Below the pieces are notes generated by a model. The model made no database searches, was not told the DNA's origin, and saw only the letters and a program-made list of their open reading frames with translations. 19,621 nucleotides of DNA, from positions 1-19,621 of the forward strand of contig CAYTSA010000074.1 of NCBI GenBank assembly GCA_964440345.1, in the 5' to 3' direction. The stretch is from CAYTSA01 sp964440345. Lineage in GTDB: Bacteria; Desulfobacterota; Desulfovibrionia; Desulfovibrionales; Desulfovibrionaceae. The position numbers were made by a program, and so were the translations under genes. Of this stretch, positions 1-6,785 are shown one piece after another (position 1 is the first letter of the stretch; every line of letters starts with the position of its first letter).

Positions 1-2595
1 GTCCAGCACCCAGAGCCCCCGGGCTTTGCGGAAGTCCTTGTTCTCCGTATCCAGCTCCCACTCCTGCTCCCCGTCCGTGTCCACCTCTTTCCAGCGGTGG
101 GTCAGGTTCAGGGCCAGGTCTGGCAACGCCAGGTAATTCGGGTCCCAGAACTCCTCGCCGCTGGCCAGCTGTGTTACGCCGCTGCCGGCCATGGCCAAAT
201 GCGACAGCTGCATGGCCCCGGTCTGGTTGTTGGTGTAGAACACCGGCTGTATTTGATACGCATACTGGCTGTCTATGGGCGGGGCGTGGATGGTTACGCC
301 CTGGCTGTTGCTGGCCGTTGTCTCGGCGGTTTGCAAGCTCTTCCAGCTGGCGTCCAGGTGCTGTTTGTACTGCTGTTCGCTGCGCAACTTGACGCCTTTG
401 AAGCCAACGTGCTCGCTCACGGATATGGAACGGTCGTAGCCAACTGTGTGCGACGAGGAGACCTTGGTCCCATTCACTTGCGAGCTGGACCACTTCAGCT
501 CGCGGTTCATCTCGTTGCCGCCCACTGTCAGCACCAAATTGCCGCCGTCCAGCATGGAGTCGCCCACGTTTTTCAGCAGGTCTATATGCCAGGGGTAGGA
601 CAAAATATTCTCGTTTTCATGCACCGGCTGATACCATTCACACTGTGTGCCTTGCACCAGATACAGTTTGGACTCGTCTTCCGGTATGACCACGGAATAC
701 CACGCTTGCCCCGTCTGGGCGTTGTTCTGAGCCGGTTCGTTGGGATGTCCCAGAACGGGGTAGAGATACAAATGCACCAGCCGGGAACGGTAAATCAGTT
801 CGTCGTCCACCCGGGCTTCAGCGTCATAGCTGGTGCTCTCTGTGTGGGAGTTGTCCAGCCACTGGCTCTTGTGGCTGTTGAAGGCGTTTTCGGTTTTTGC
901 CTTCAGTTTGGCTTCTGCGCCCACAGCCATGTATTCAAAGCCGGCGTCAATCTCGTCGCTTACCTGTACGCTGTAGTTCCTGTCCGCAGTGCTTTTGTGG
1001 GAAATCTGCGTGGTTTGGTCCTGGGTGTGGGTAAAGGACGCTTTGACACTCTTGGTGCTCGGAGGCTCTTCACTGAAGTTGGAGACGTTCACCAAGCGGC
1101 TTTTGCCGTCCATATCCACCATGTAGTCGAGATGCTTGGGCGGCTCGGCCATGACCAGGTTGAAGTTTTGGTTCTGGTCCCGAACGTAGTGCTGGACCGG
1201 GCCAAGCATGAGCGAGTCGTTGTCAATGTCGCAGGCCACTGCCGAAAAATACCCCATGCCGTGGTAATACAGCGGGTGCATGGCAATGCTCGTCTGACTG
1301 ACCTGCATCCCGTCGTCCACGGCGTACGTCGCCACCAGATACACCGGGTCCCACGCGGTGTTCGATTGCGCCTGCATGACCAGAACAAGCTTCTCGGACG
1401 GGTCGGCGGCCTCGGCGCCGGCAAAACCGCCCATGGTCATGCCCATGGTTTCAGCGCCGCACGAGACGTTGTAAGACGAACAATCCGGCGAAAAGGACTT
1501 CTGAGCGTCAATGGACGCCAGGTCTGAAGACATCTTGTACAGCGTCACAGACCCGGCGGACATGACCGCCGCTTCGGCCCGGCCGCCGAACTCCATGTCC
1601 CCGGCCTCCACAGCCAGCCGGCCCTCGGCCGCGTCTGTGGCGGCGTATCCATCATAGGCCAGAGTCAGTTGCATCTGCCCGTCCGCGTTTATGACGGACA
1701 GTGGAAGGTTCGCGCCGGCTACAGCCAGCTCGGCGTCTCCGTCGTCGTCCAGGTCCGCCGCTGCGCTGTCCAGAGCATACGCGTCTTTCTGGAAACTATG
1801 TGTCGTTTGCAACTGCGAAACATAGGTGTAGGCGACGCCGCCCGGGGCGCTGCAATCACCAAAGTTGACGCCAAGGGACTGCAGATACCTACTCTTCCCG
1901 TCCACGTCCATGGCGTAGTACGAAACCACGGCTTCCATCTGGCTGTCCCCGTCAAAGTCGGCCACGGTGATGTCCGTCTGCGGCGCGCCAGTCCAGGCGC
2001 CGGGAAACGGCGTTGCGCTGCATTCGATCCCTTTCAGCTCTTGTAGACCGTCATTGCCGTCTGTGGTGAAAAACGCCAGTTGCAGCGTTCCGGCAGTGTC
2101 AACATAGGCCAGAATGATTTCATCGAGATGGTCGCCGGTTAGGTCCGTCACGGCGACGTCAAAGAACTTATAGGCGACGTCTTCGGGCGGGGCGGCAATA
2201 TCCGCCGGCCAGATCAAGGCCAGGGACCAGTTCATGTAGTTCTCCGGAGCAAACAGATGAAACTCCAGCGCAGCGGCAGCATTGTACACTGCTGCACAAA
2301 GCAATTGCTCCCCGTCATTGTGGAATCGGCCGGCAAAAGCCACAGGCTCCATGGAGGCGAAATTCTGCATCAGGCTTGATCGGCCCGAGCCCATATCCTG
2401 GTTGCTGCTGGGAGTGTAAACGTCTCCCACCAGCACATGGTCCTGACCGGCGGACCAGGGTAAAACAACAAGCTCGTCGTCCTGCAGCAACTCAGGTTGG
2501 GAAAAGGGCTCTTGATTCGAGAAGTCAAACCCTGAAGCAGGGGCGGCAAACAGACAGAAGAGAACAATCAGAACCACGGGGGGGCATGGACGCAT
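1..2595 (-). CDS. Secreted FG-GAP/VCBS-repeat-like protein, C-terminus beyond the window edge
   Basis: An uninterrupted reading frame of 865 codons runs on the minus strand from ATG at 2595 to the left edge without a stop, so the 3' end is missing. The start is set by a near-perfect ribosome binding site (AAAGGAGGT, 2599-2607), though spacing is tight. Residues 1-22 form a signal peptide ending at a plausible Ala-Ser-Gly site, so export is expected. Asp-rich FG-GAP-like calcium motifs occur near residues 151-159 (DLTGDHLDE), 213-221 (DFDGDSQME), 281-289 (DLDDDGDAE) and 456-462. Such repeats usually build beta-propellers on exported proteins. Residues about 510-600 and 700-765 are Ser/Thr-rich with alternating polar and hydrophobic residues and match nothing I recognise. 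Function is unknown; extracellular binding or adhesion is inference. Confidence 0.85.
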   Translation of the reverse strand, partial: MRPCPPVVLIVLFCLFAAPASGFDFSNQEPFSQPELLQDDELVVLPWSAGQDHVLVGDVYTPSSNQDMGSGRSSLMQNFASMEPVAFAGRFHNDGEQLLCAAVYNAAAALEFHLFAPENYMNWSLALIWPADIAAPPEDVAYKFFDVAVTDLTGDHLDEIILAYVDTAGTLQLAFFTTDGNDGLQELKGIECSATPFPGAWTGAPQTDITVADFDGDSQMEAVVSYYAMDVDGKSRYLQSLGVNFGDCSAPGGVAYTYVSQLQTTHSFQKDAYALDSAAADLDDDGDAELAVAGANLPLSVINADGQMQLTLAYDGYAATDAAEGRLAVEAGDMEFGGRAEAAVMSAGSVTLYKMSSDLASIDAQKSFSPDCSSYNVSCGAETMGMTMGGFAGAEAADPSEKLVLVMQAQSNTAWDPVYLVATYAVDDGMQVSQTSIAMHPLYYHGMGYFSAVACDIDNDSLMLGPVQHYVRDQNQNFNLVMAEPPKHLDYMVDMDGKSRLVNVSNFSEEPPSTKSVKASFTHTQDQTTQISHKSTADRNYSVQVSDEIDAGFEYMAVGAEAKLKAKTENAFNSHKSQWLDNSHTESTSYDAEARVDDELIYRSRLVHLYLYPVLGHPNEPAQNNAQTGQAWYSVVIPEDESKLYLVQGTQCEWYQPVHENENILSYPWHIDLLKNVGDSMLDGGNLVLTVGGNEMNRELKWSSSQVNGTKVSSSHTVGYDRSISVSEHVGFKGVKLRSEQQYKQHLDASWKSLQTAETTASNSQGVTIHAPPIDSQYAYQIQPVFYTNNQTGAMQLSHLAMAGSGVTQLASGEEFWDPNYLALPDLALNLTHRWKEVDTDGEQEWELDTENKDFRKARGLWVLD

Positions 2596-2598
2596 GGG

Positions 2599-2607
2599 AC
2601 CTCCTTT
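2599..2607 (-). promoter_or_regulatory. Strong Shine-Dalgarno for the leftward secreted protein
   Basis: The minus strand reads AAAGGAGGT three bases before the ATG at 2595. It is almost fully complementary to the 16S 3' end and fixes the start codon of the secreted protein. Confidence 0.8.
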
Positions 2608-2655
2608 AGCTAGCGTGTATCAGGGAGCATGGAAAGATAATGCAATACGTCCTAC

Positions 2656-2674
2656 ATTACATATCATATGTAAT
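2656..2674. promoter_or_regulatory. Perfect 19-bp palindrome, candidate operator
   Basis: ATTACATAT and its exact complement ATATGTAAT flank a single C, giving two 9-base arms. It lies 61-79 bases upstream of the leftward start codon at 2595, where its promoter should be, and about 115 bases upstream of the rightward promoter. The size and symmetry fit a dimeric transcription factor site. I do not recognise the regulator, and no convincing -35/-10 pair for the leftward gene was found around it. Confidence 0.5.
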
Positions 2675-2736
2675 CAATCTATTGTCCACACTATGGTCAA
2701 TCACGACGGGTTGTTGCAGAACGTTCCCGGCAGCCA

Positions 2737-2753
2737 GGCGCAGCAGGTGCGCC
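2737..2753. repeat. GC-rich hairpin followed by T-rich sequence
   Basis: GGCGCA and TGCGCC form a 6-bp stem around a 5-base loop. The plus strand continues with GGCCC and then a T-rich stretch from 2759. It resembles a weak intrinsic terminator in the rightward direction, but no gene ends just upstream. It may instead insulate the operon promoter or be incidental. Confidence 0.25.
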
Positions 2754-2787
2754 GGCCCTTTGTTGTGTTACAAATGCAGCGTAATGG

Positions 2788-2816
2788 TTGTCATTTGACG
2801 GTCACATAGCTATGCT
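2788..2816 (+). promoter_or_regulatory. Candidate sigma70 promoter of the GAK-type operon
   Basis: TTGTCA (2788-2793, five of six consensus bases) and TATGCT (2811-2816, four of six) are separated by exactly 17 bases. Transcription would begin near 2823, about 75 bases before the first gene at 2899. This is the best promoter-like pair in the region by eye; it is a prediction only. Confidence 0.45.
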
Positions 2817-2823
2817 AGTCCGG

Positions 2824-2852
2824 CTCAAGGCTGCAACGCAATTTGCCTTGAG
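2824..2852 (+). repeat. Stem-loop at the predicted 5' end of the operon transcript
   Basis: CTCAAGGC (2824-2831) is exactly complementary to GCCTTGAG (2845-2852), leaving a 13-base loop. If transcription starts near 2823, the hairpin forms the first bases of the leader. It could protect the mRNA 5' end or be a regulatory site. There is no T-run after it, so it is not an intrinsic terminator. Confidence 0.45.
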
Positions 2853-2898
2853 TTAGCCCATACAAGCCCACAACAAGGCAAACACTGCGAGGGAAAAC

Positions 2899-3534
2899 AT
2901 GACGTACGCCAGTAAACGCAAGCTTGAATTTGTAGTGCCCCAGGAGGAAATTGCCAAATTCTTCCAGCGCTTGGCCCAGGCAATTGAGACCGGCAGCCTA
3001 AAGGTGGGAGAGACTGAACTCACCTTGGCCGGCCTGCGCAAAATTTCCATTTCCGCCAAGGCCACTGACGAAGGAGACGGAGTCCGGGTTCGGCTGAAAG
3101 CCAAATATCCCAAACCCGGCGAGCCGCATGACGCTTCCAGTCTTTTTACCATGGATGACGCCATTGACGATGACGATGAGGAAGATACTGACGACGAAGA
3201 CACTGCAGACCAGACTGAAGACAAAGAGCTGGACGTCGTGGGTCACAGGCTAAAATATAAAGTACTAAAAAAACTGATGAAAGCCCAATTCAAAGATATC
3301 CGGGCAGCGCTCGCCGAGGGGAGGATGCCTGAGAGGGATCTGGCCCACGGTTTTGTCCGCAACAGCGACCTGATGGTGACGTATCCGGGCAAAGGCGACG
3401 AATTTTACGGCCAGTACAGCCAGGCTGTCCAGAATTTCATGTCCAAAGTGACGGAAAACGACATTCCTGGAGCTGCTGCTGCTGCTGAAGAACTGGAAAA
3501 CCAGAAAAAAATCTGTCACGAAAAGTATGACTAG
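2899..3534 (+). CDS. GAK-system XXXCH-domain protein with N-terminal amphi-Trp-like domain
   Basis: This 211-residue protein has three parts. Residues 7-72 resemble the amphi-Trp fold: a leader helix, then strands rich in alternating hydrophobics, with Tyr70 near the place of the usual Trp. Residues 86-111 are a strongly acidic Asp/Glu linker. Residues 113-211 match the XXXCH domain, ending in the diagnostic Cys206-His207 within KKICHEKYD. A run of five Ala (192-196) precedes it. There is no signal peptide, so it should be cytoplasmic. The ATG follows a GAGGGA ribosome site. It is the first gene of the run and overlaps the next by 8 bases, suggesting coupled translation. The XXXCH family has no established biochemical function that I know; the Cys-His pair could bind metal or be a modification site, which is inference. 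Confidence 0.8.
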   Translation: MTYASKRKLEFVVPQEEIAKFFQRLAQAIETGSLKVGETELTLAGLRKISISAKATDEGDGVRVRLKAKYPKPGEPHDASSLFTMDDAIDDDDEEDTDDEDTADQTEDKELDVVGHRLKYKVLKKLMKAQFKDIRAALAEGRMPERDLAHGFVRNSDLMVTYPGKGDEFYGQYSQAVQNFMSKVTENDIPGAAAAAEELENQKKICHEKYD

Positions 3535-4717
3535 CGCCATGAGCCCGCACAGAATGGAAGTCGTTCGACTGGATGCAGCCAACGTTTGTTCCCCTGTTAA
3601 CTTGAGCAAAGTTCCCAGGGAAATCACCGACGAGGACCAGGCGCATTACGCAACCATCATATCCACCCAGCTTTCTCCGGCAGTGGTGCAACGGCTGAAA
3701 ACCCCAGCCAAAACCTATCCGCGCCAGACGGAAGTCATGGCCCTACACTGGCACCCTGAATTCGTGCCCCTGAACATCGTGGAAGACCGCATAGCCGCCA
3801 CTTTTCCCAACCAGGAAATGTCCTTGATCATCCCCACCCAGCACAATGAGATACTTACCGTGGGCGACTACTCCGGGGTAGAGGTGGACTGCTACGCCAG
3901 CGGCTTCAAGCGCAAGGTGCAGCTGCTGCTCCACTTTGCCGCAGACAACGTCAAGGGAGCGGACAAGCTGGTCTCCATGCTCAACCACACCAGAACCTAC
4001 CGCTCTTCGCAGCTCTTTGACCTTATGGATTCTCTCATTGAGGATACGTACGCCAGCCGGCGCGAAGAAGCCGCCGGCAAAACCGGGGCCGACGAAGACA
4101 CCGTGGAGTTCTGCCGCATCTACACCCGCAAGCTGAAAACCTTGCTGGAAAACAACTGGCAATCCACGCCCCGGGACATGATCAAAAACAAGCTGGTCCG
4201 CAATTTTCTTGACATGAAGCGGGAACACTATGGCGAGCGGTTCATCAGCCGGGTGCAGACCTACGTCAAGGAAGTCAAAAAACTTGTTAAAGCAGATTTC
4301 CCCTTGCGTTATTTCTACCGGGCCACGGAAATCATCGAAGAGACCAGAGCCTTGGGCGGTTGCGTGGTCATCCCACACCCGGAACAGTTCTGGCCCGTGC
4401 TGTTGGCTGACTACGACGTGGACGGCTACGAAGTATGGAACCCACAGTCTCAAGAATACACTGAGTTTCTCATCCAGGTAGTGAACCGGCAGAACGAAAG
4501 CCGGGGCCGCACAGAACGGCCGCTGCTCGTCTTCATGGGCGACGACTGCCACATGGGCGAAAAGGTCAAGGACCTGGAACAGCAAGATATTGCCAAGGCA
4601 GCCCGGGAAATCGGCGTCCAGCCTGCATGGGAGGACATGGCCATTCGTAAGCAATTAGTTGTGGCCGGCATGTGCCGGTCTAGAGTTATCGAAGAATACA
4701 CCGGCCGGCTGGGATAA
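3527..4717 (+). CDS. PHP-fold metallo-phosphoesterase-like protein of the GAK-type cluster
   Basis: The 396-residue product carries the scattered metal ligands of the PHP superfamily in order: His74-x-His76 (ALHWHPEF), His106 (PTQHNE), Glu119 (GVEVDCY), His136, His284 (VIPHPEQFWP) and Asp340-x-His342 (GDDCHMGE). PHP proteins bind two or three metal ions and hydrolyse phosphoesters, so a phosphatase or nuclease-type role is inferred. The region between Glu119 and His284 holds an unusually long, charged helical insertion (about residues 140-265), which may give specificity. The start at 3527 overlaps the XXXCH gene; later ATGs at 3539 and 3554 are also possible, since no ribosome site decides. 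It is co-directional with the kinases downstream, consistent with acting on a phosphorylated intermediate. Confidence 0.7.
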   Translation: MTSAMSPHRMEVVRLDAANVCSPVNLSKVPREITDEDQAHYATIISTQLSPAVVQRLKTPAKTYPRQTEVMALHWHPEFVPLNIVEDRIAATFPNQEMSLIIPTQHNEILTVGDYSGVEVDCYASGFKRKVQLLLHFAADNVKGADKLVSMLNHTRTYRSSQLFDLMDSLIEDTYASRREEAAGKTGADEDTVEFCRIYTRKLKTLLENNWQSTPRDMIKNKLVRNFLDMKREHYGERFISRVQTYVKEVKKLVKADFPLRYFYRATEIIEETRALGGCVVIPHPEQFWPVLLADYDVDGYEVWNPQSQEYTEFLIQVVNRQNESRGRTERPLLVFMGDDCHMGEKVKDLEQQDIAKAAREIGVQPAWEDMAIRKQLVVAGMCRSRVIEEYTGRLG

Positions 4718-4750
4718 CGCCGGGCGGAAAAAGACAGGAGCAGCCAGTTC

Positions 4751-5053
4751 ATGACAGCGCATTGCGATTGCAACCGTAGCTTCAAACACGAATCCATGCA
4801 GGACGTAGACAGCGTGCTGCAATACCTGGACGCTGTGCGCGAAGGTCTGCGCTCTGGAGCGCTCACCCTTTCCAGCCAAGGCGAATCCGTGATCCTGGAG
4901 CCCCGGGGCTTGGTAAAATGCGACATCCAGGCAAAATGCAAGGAAGGCCGCTGCAAGCTGGCCCTCAAATTCTCCTGGAAAGATGAGAAGACTGAGGCAG
5001 GAAGCGAGCCCCTGGTAATAGAACCCGGCCACGCCGCCGGTTCAGAAAGCTAG
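4751..5053 (+). CDS. Amphi-Trp domain-containing protein
   Basis: This is a 100-residue protein. Residues 11-78 match the amphi-Trp domain: FKHES at the start, a helix with YLDAVREGLRSG, then beta strands ending in the amphipathic LALKFSWKDE segment that contains the signature Trp76. The first residues include a Cys-x-Cys pair (Cys5, Cys7) that is not obviously part of the domain. AGGAG at 4736-4740 lies ten bases upstream of the ATG. The gene follows the PHP gene by 33 bases and precedes the PhoU-kinase by 13. Amphi-Trp proteins are recurring companions of HprK-related kinase B and the GAK ATP-grasp enzyme. A carrier or scaffold role for the substrate is inference. Confidence 0.8.
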   Translation: MTAHCDCNRSFKHESMQDVDSVLQYLDAVREGLRSGALTLSSQGESVILEPRGLVKCDIQAKCKEGRCKLALKFSWKDEKTEAGSEPLVIEPGHAAGSES

Positions 5054-5066
5054 CAGGAGCTCCGAC

Positions 5067-6725
5067 GTGGAAGAACTTCTCGTCCAAGAAGGCATAGCGG
5101 AAAACCTCCGCTTCATGATTCTGGAAGTCGTCAAACAGCTAGAAAACACCCAGCTGGCTCTGGACAATCCTGAGCCCAAAATCATAGAAACTGTCAACAG
5201 CCGCGACGACTACATTGACAACCTGAAAAGCGTTATCGAAAATAAATGCTTTTCCGCCATCTATCGGCACGGGGGCGCCAACCGGCGCCGGGTGGACTTG
5301 TTGCGGGCCACAAACACCGTGGTTTCCAACCTGGAACGTATCGGCGACTTTGCCGTGAACATAGTGGGCCAGCTGAACTACCTTAAAGACCCCACATTCA
5401 TCCAGCGTTACGGCTACGACAAGTTCTTCCAGAACATCCTCAGCTCGCTCGATATAACATACACTGCGCTCATCAAGCAGGACATGTCCCTGGCCTTCAA
5501 GATTTGCCGGTCAGAATCCACCCTGGACATGCTCTACAAAGTGCAATTCGACCGCATTCGCAACGAGCTGCGCTCCGGCACGGAGACCGAGAACCTGATC
5601 ACCAGCCATCTGATCCTGCGTTACCTTGAACGCATGGGCGACTCACTGCTGAACATCGGCGAAGCCGTCATTTTCGCCTCTGTTGGTGAAAAATTCAAAA
5701 TCCGCCAATACGAAGCACTCAAGGAAACGCTCATGACCTCCGGCATGGAGGTTCCCATATCAGACGTGGAATTCCAGTCCATATGGGGCACCCGCTCCGG
5801 CTGCCGCATTGGCCGGGTCAGCAGCGCCGCCAAGGCAGACGACAAACGGCCAGCCAACGGCGTGCTCTTCAAGGAAGGCAACAAGAAAAAACTGCTGCAG
5901 GAAAAGGAAAACATCGAACGCTGGGAAATGATCCTGCCCGGCCTGCCGCCCCGGGTGCTGGCCCAGCAGGAAGAGAAAGAACAAGCCTCTCTGCTGATCG
6001 AATTTCTGGGAGGATGCACCTTCCAAGACGTGGTCCTCACTGCTGACTGGGACATCGTCAACAATGCGTTCTTCCTTATCGAAGAAACCCTCACCCACAT
6101 ATGGGATAGCACCAAAGCTTTCGGCCCTGTGGACACCAGCTTTGTCTCACAGCTGAAAACACGCATGGACGACGTTTTCCGGCTCTATCCTTACCTGCAC
6201 CGCCCCTCTGGTTCTGTGCACAATGCGTCCTTTCTTTCCTTTGACGATTTGCTCCAAAAAGTTTCAGCGCTGGAAAAAGAACTCCCAGCGCCTTACTCGG
6301 TCTTTATCCACGGCGATTTCAACATCAACAACGTCGTCTACGACCATGAGCGGCAACAGCTGCACTATATAGACTTGCACCGGTCCAAACAGGCCGACCC
6401 GCTCCAGGACATCTCGGTGAGCATCGTATCCAACTTCCGGCTTCCCTTTTTTGAAGACGACATGCGCCGCCGGCTTAACGCAGTGGCCCTGGGCATGTAC
6501 CGCTTCAGCAAACGTTACGCTGTAAACAACGGCGACCACAATTTCGACGCCCGGCTCTCTTTGGGGCTCATCCGCAACTTCATCACCTCCACCCGGTTCG
6601 AGCTGAACCCTACGTTTGCCGAGGCGATGTTTCTGCGCGGCGTCTATCTGATGGAACGGCTTGTAGACCATGCCGGCAAGCCCTGGGAAGACTACAAACT
6701 TCGCGAAGAGATCATGGTGTATTAG
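5067..6725 (+). CDS. PhoU domain fused to an APH-like phosphotransferase
   Basis: The 552-residue protein begins at GTG (5067) after a CAGGAG ribosome site. Residues 1-210 form a PhoU-like helical bundle with both repeats' metal-binding signatures, LERIGDFAVNI (89-99) and LERMGDSLLNI (187-197). Residues about 235-552 form a kinase domain of the aminoglycoside/choline kinase type: a possible glycine-containing loop near 241-252, a candidate ATP-contacting Lys269, the catalytic loop HGDFNINN (His415, Asp417, Asn422) and the metal-binding Asp436 in YIDLH. All core catalytic residues seem present, so an active small-molecule or protein kinase is likely. PhoU normally links phosphate status to transport or to a sensor kinase; a fusion could make the kinase phosphate-responsive, which is inference. 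It sits inside the GAK-type cluster, so it probably shares the pathway. Confidence 0.8.
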   Translation: MEELLVQEGIAENLRFMILEVVKQLENTQLALDNPEPKIIETVNSRDDYIDNLKSVIENKCFSAIYRHGGANRRRVDLLRATNTVVSNLERIGDFAVNIVGQLNYLKDPTFIQRYGYDKFFQNILSSLDITYTALIKQDMSLAFKICRSESTLDMLYKVQFDRIRNELRSGTETENLITSHLILRYLERMGDSLLNIGEAVIFASVGEKFKIRQYEALKETLMTSGMEVPISDVEFQSIWGTRSGCRIGRVSSAAKADDKRPANGVLFKEGNKKKLLQEKENIERWEMILPGLPPRVLAQQEEKEQASLLIEFLGGCTFQDVVLTADWDIVNNAFFLIEETLTHIWDSTKAFGPVDTSFVSQLKTRMDDVFRLYPYLHRPSGSVHNASFLSFDDLLQKVSALEKELPAPYSVFIHGDFNINNVVYDHERQQLHYIDLHRSKQADPLQDISVSIVSNFRLPFFEDDMRRRLNAVALGMYRFSKRYAVNNGDHNFDARLSLGLIRNFITSTRFELNPTFAEAMFLRGVYLMERLVDHAGKPWEDYKLREEIMVY

Positions 6726-6785
6726 CCCGTTGTCACGGGATGATTTGTTCAAAAACGCCAACCGCCAAAACAACGGAAGGGTATC
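6726..6785 (+). other. Intercistronic spacer with a small hairpin
   Basis: CCCGT (6726-6730) and ACGGG (6735-6739) form a 5-bp stem with a four-base loop directly after the stop codon of the PhoU-kinase gene. Only a short, interrupted T-rich stretch follows. It may be a partial terminator or RNA processing site inside the operon. The ribosome site GGAAGGG (6775-6781) serves the next gene. Confidence 0.3.

Larger units (their letters stand above)
2596..2898. other. Divergent intergenic region between the secreted protein and the GAK-type operon
   Basis: About 300 bases separate two divergent genes and hold no convincing coding region. From left to right it contains the ribosome binding site of the leftward gene, a perfect palindrome (2656-2674), a GC-rich hairpin (2737-2753) followed by T-rich sequence, a candidate sigma70 promoter for the rightward operon (2788-2816) and a stem-loop at its expected transcript start (2824-2852). 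The AT-rich part around the palindrome contrasts with the GC-rich genes on both sides. Confidence 0.7.

Noticed and set aside
97..1527. 476-codon open frame on the plus strand
   Set aside because: It lies antisense to the much longer minus-strand frame that has a signal peptide, a strong ribosome site and recognisable repeats. Its own translation shows no domain.
2594..2809. 71-codon plus-strand frame in the divergent intergenic region
   Set aside because: It has no ribosome site, overlaps the leftward start and covers the palindrome and promoter elements; the product has no recognisable features.
3743..4654. 303-codon open frame on the minus strand
   Set aside because: It is opposite the PHP-fold gene, whose ordered metal-ligand motifs show the coding strand. 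It is a shadow of GC-rich codon use.
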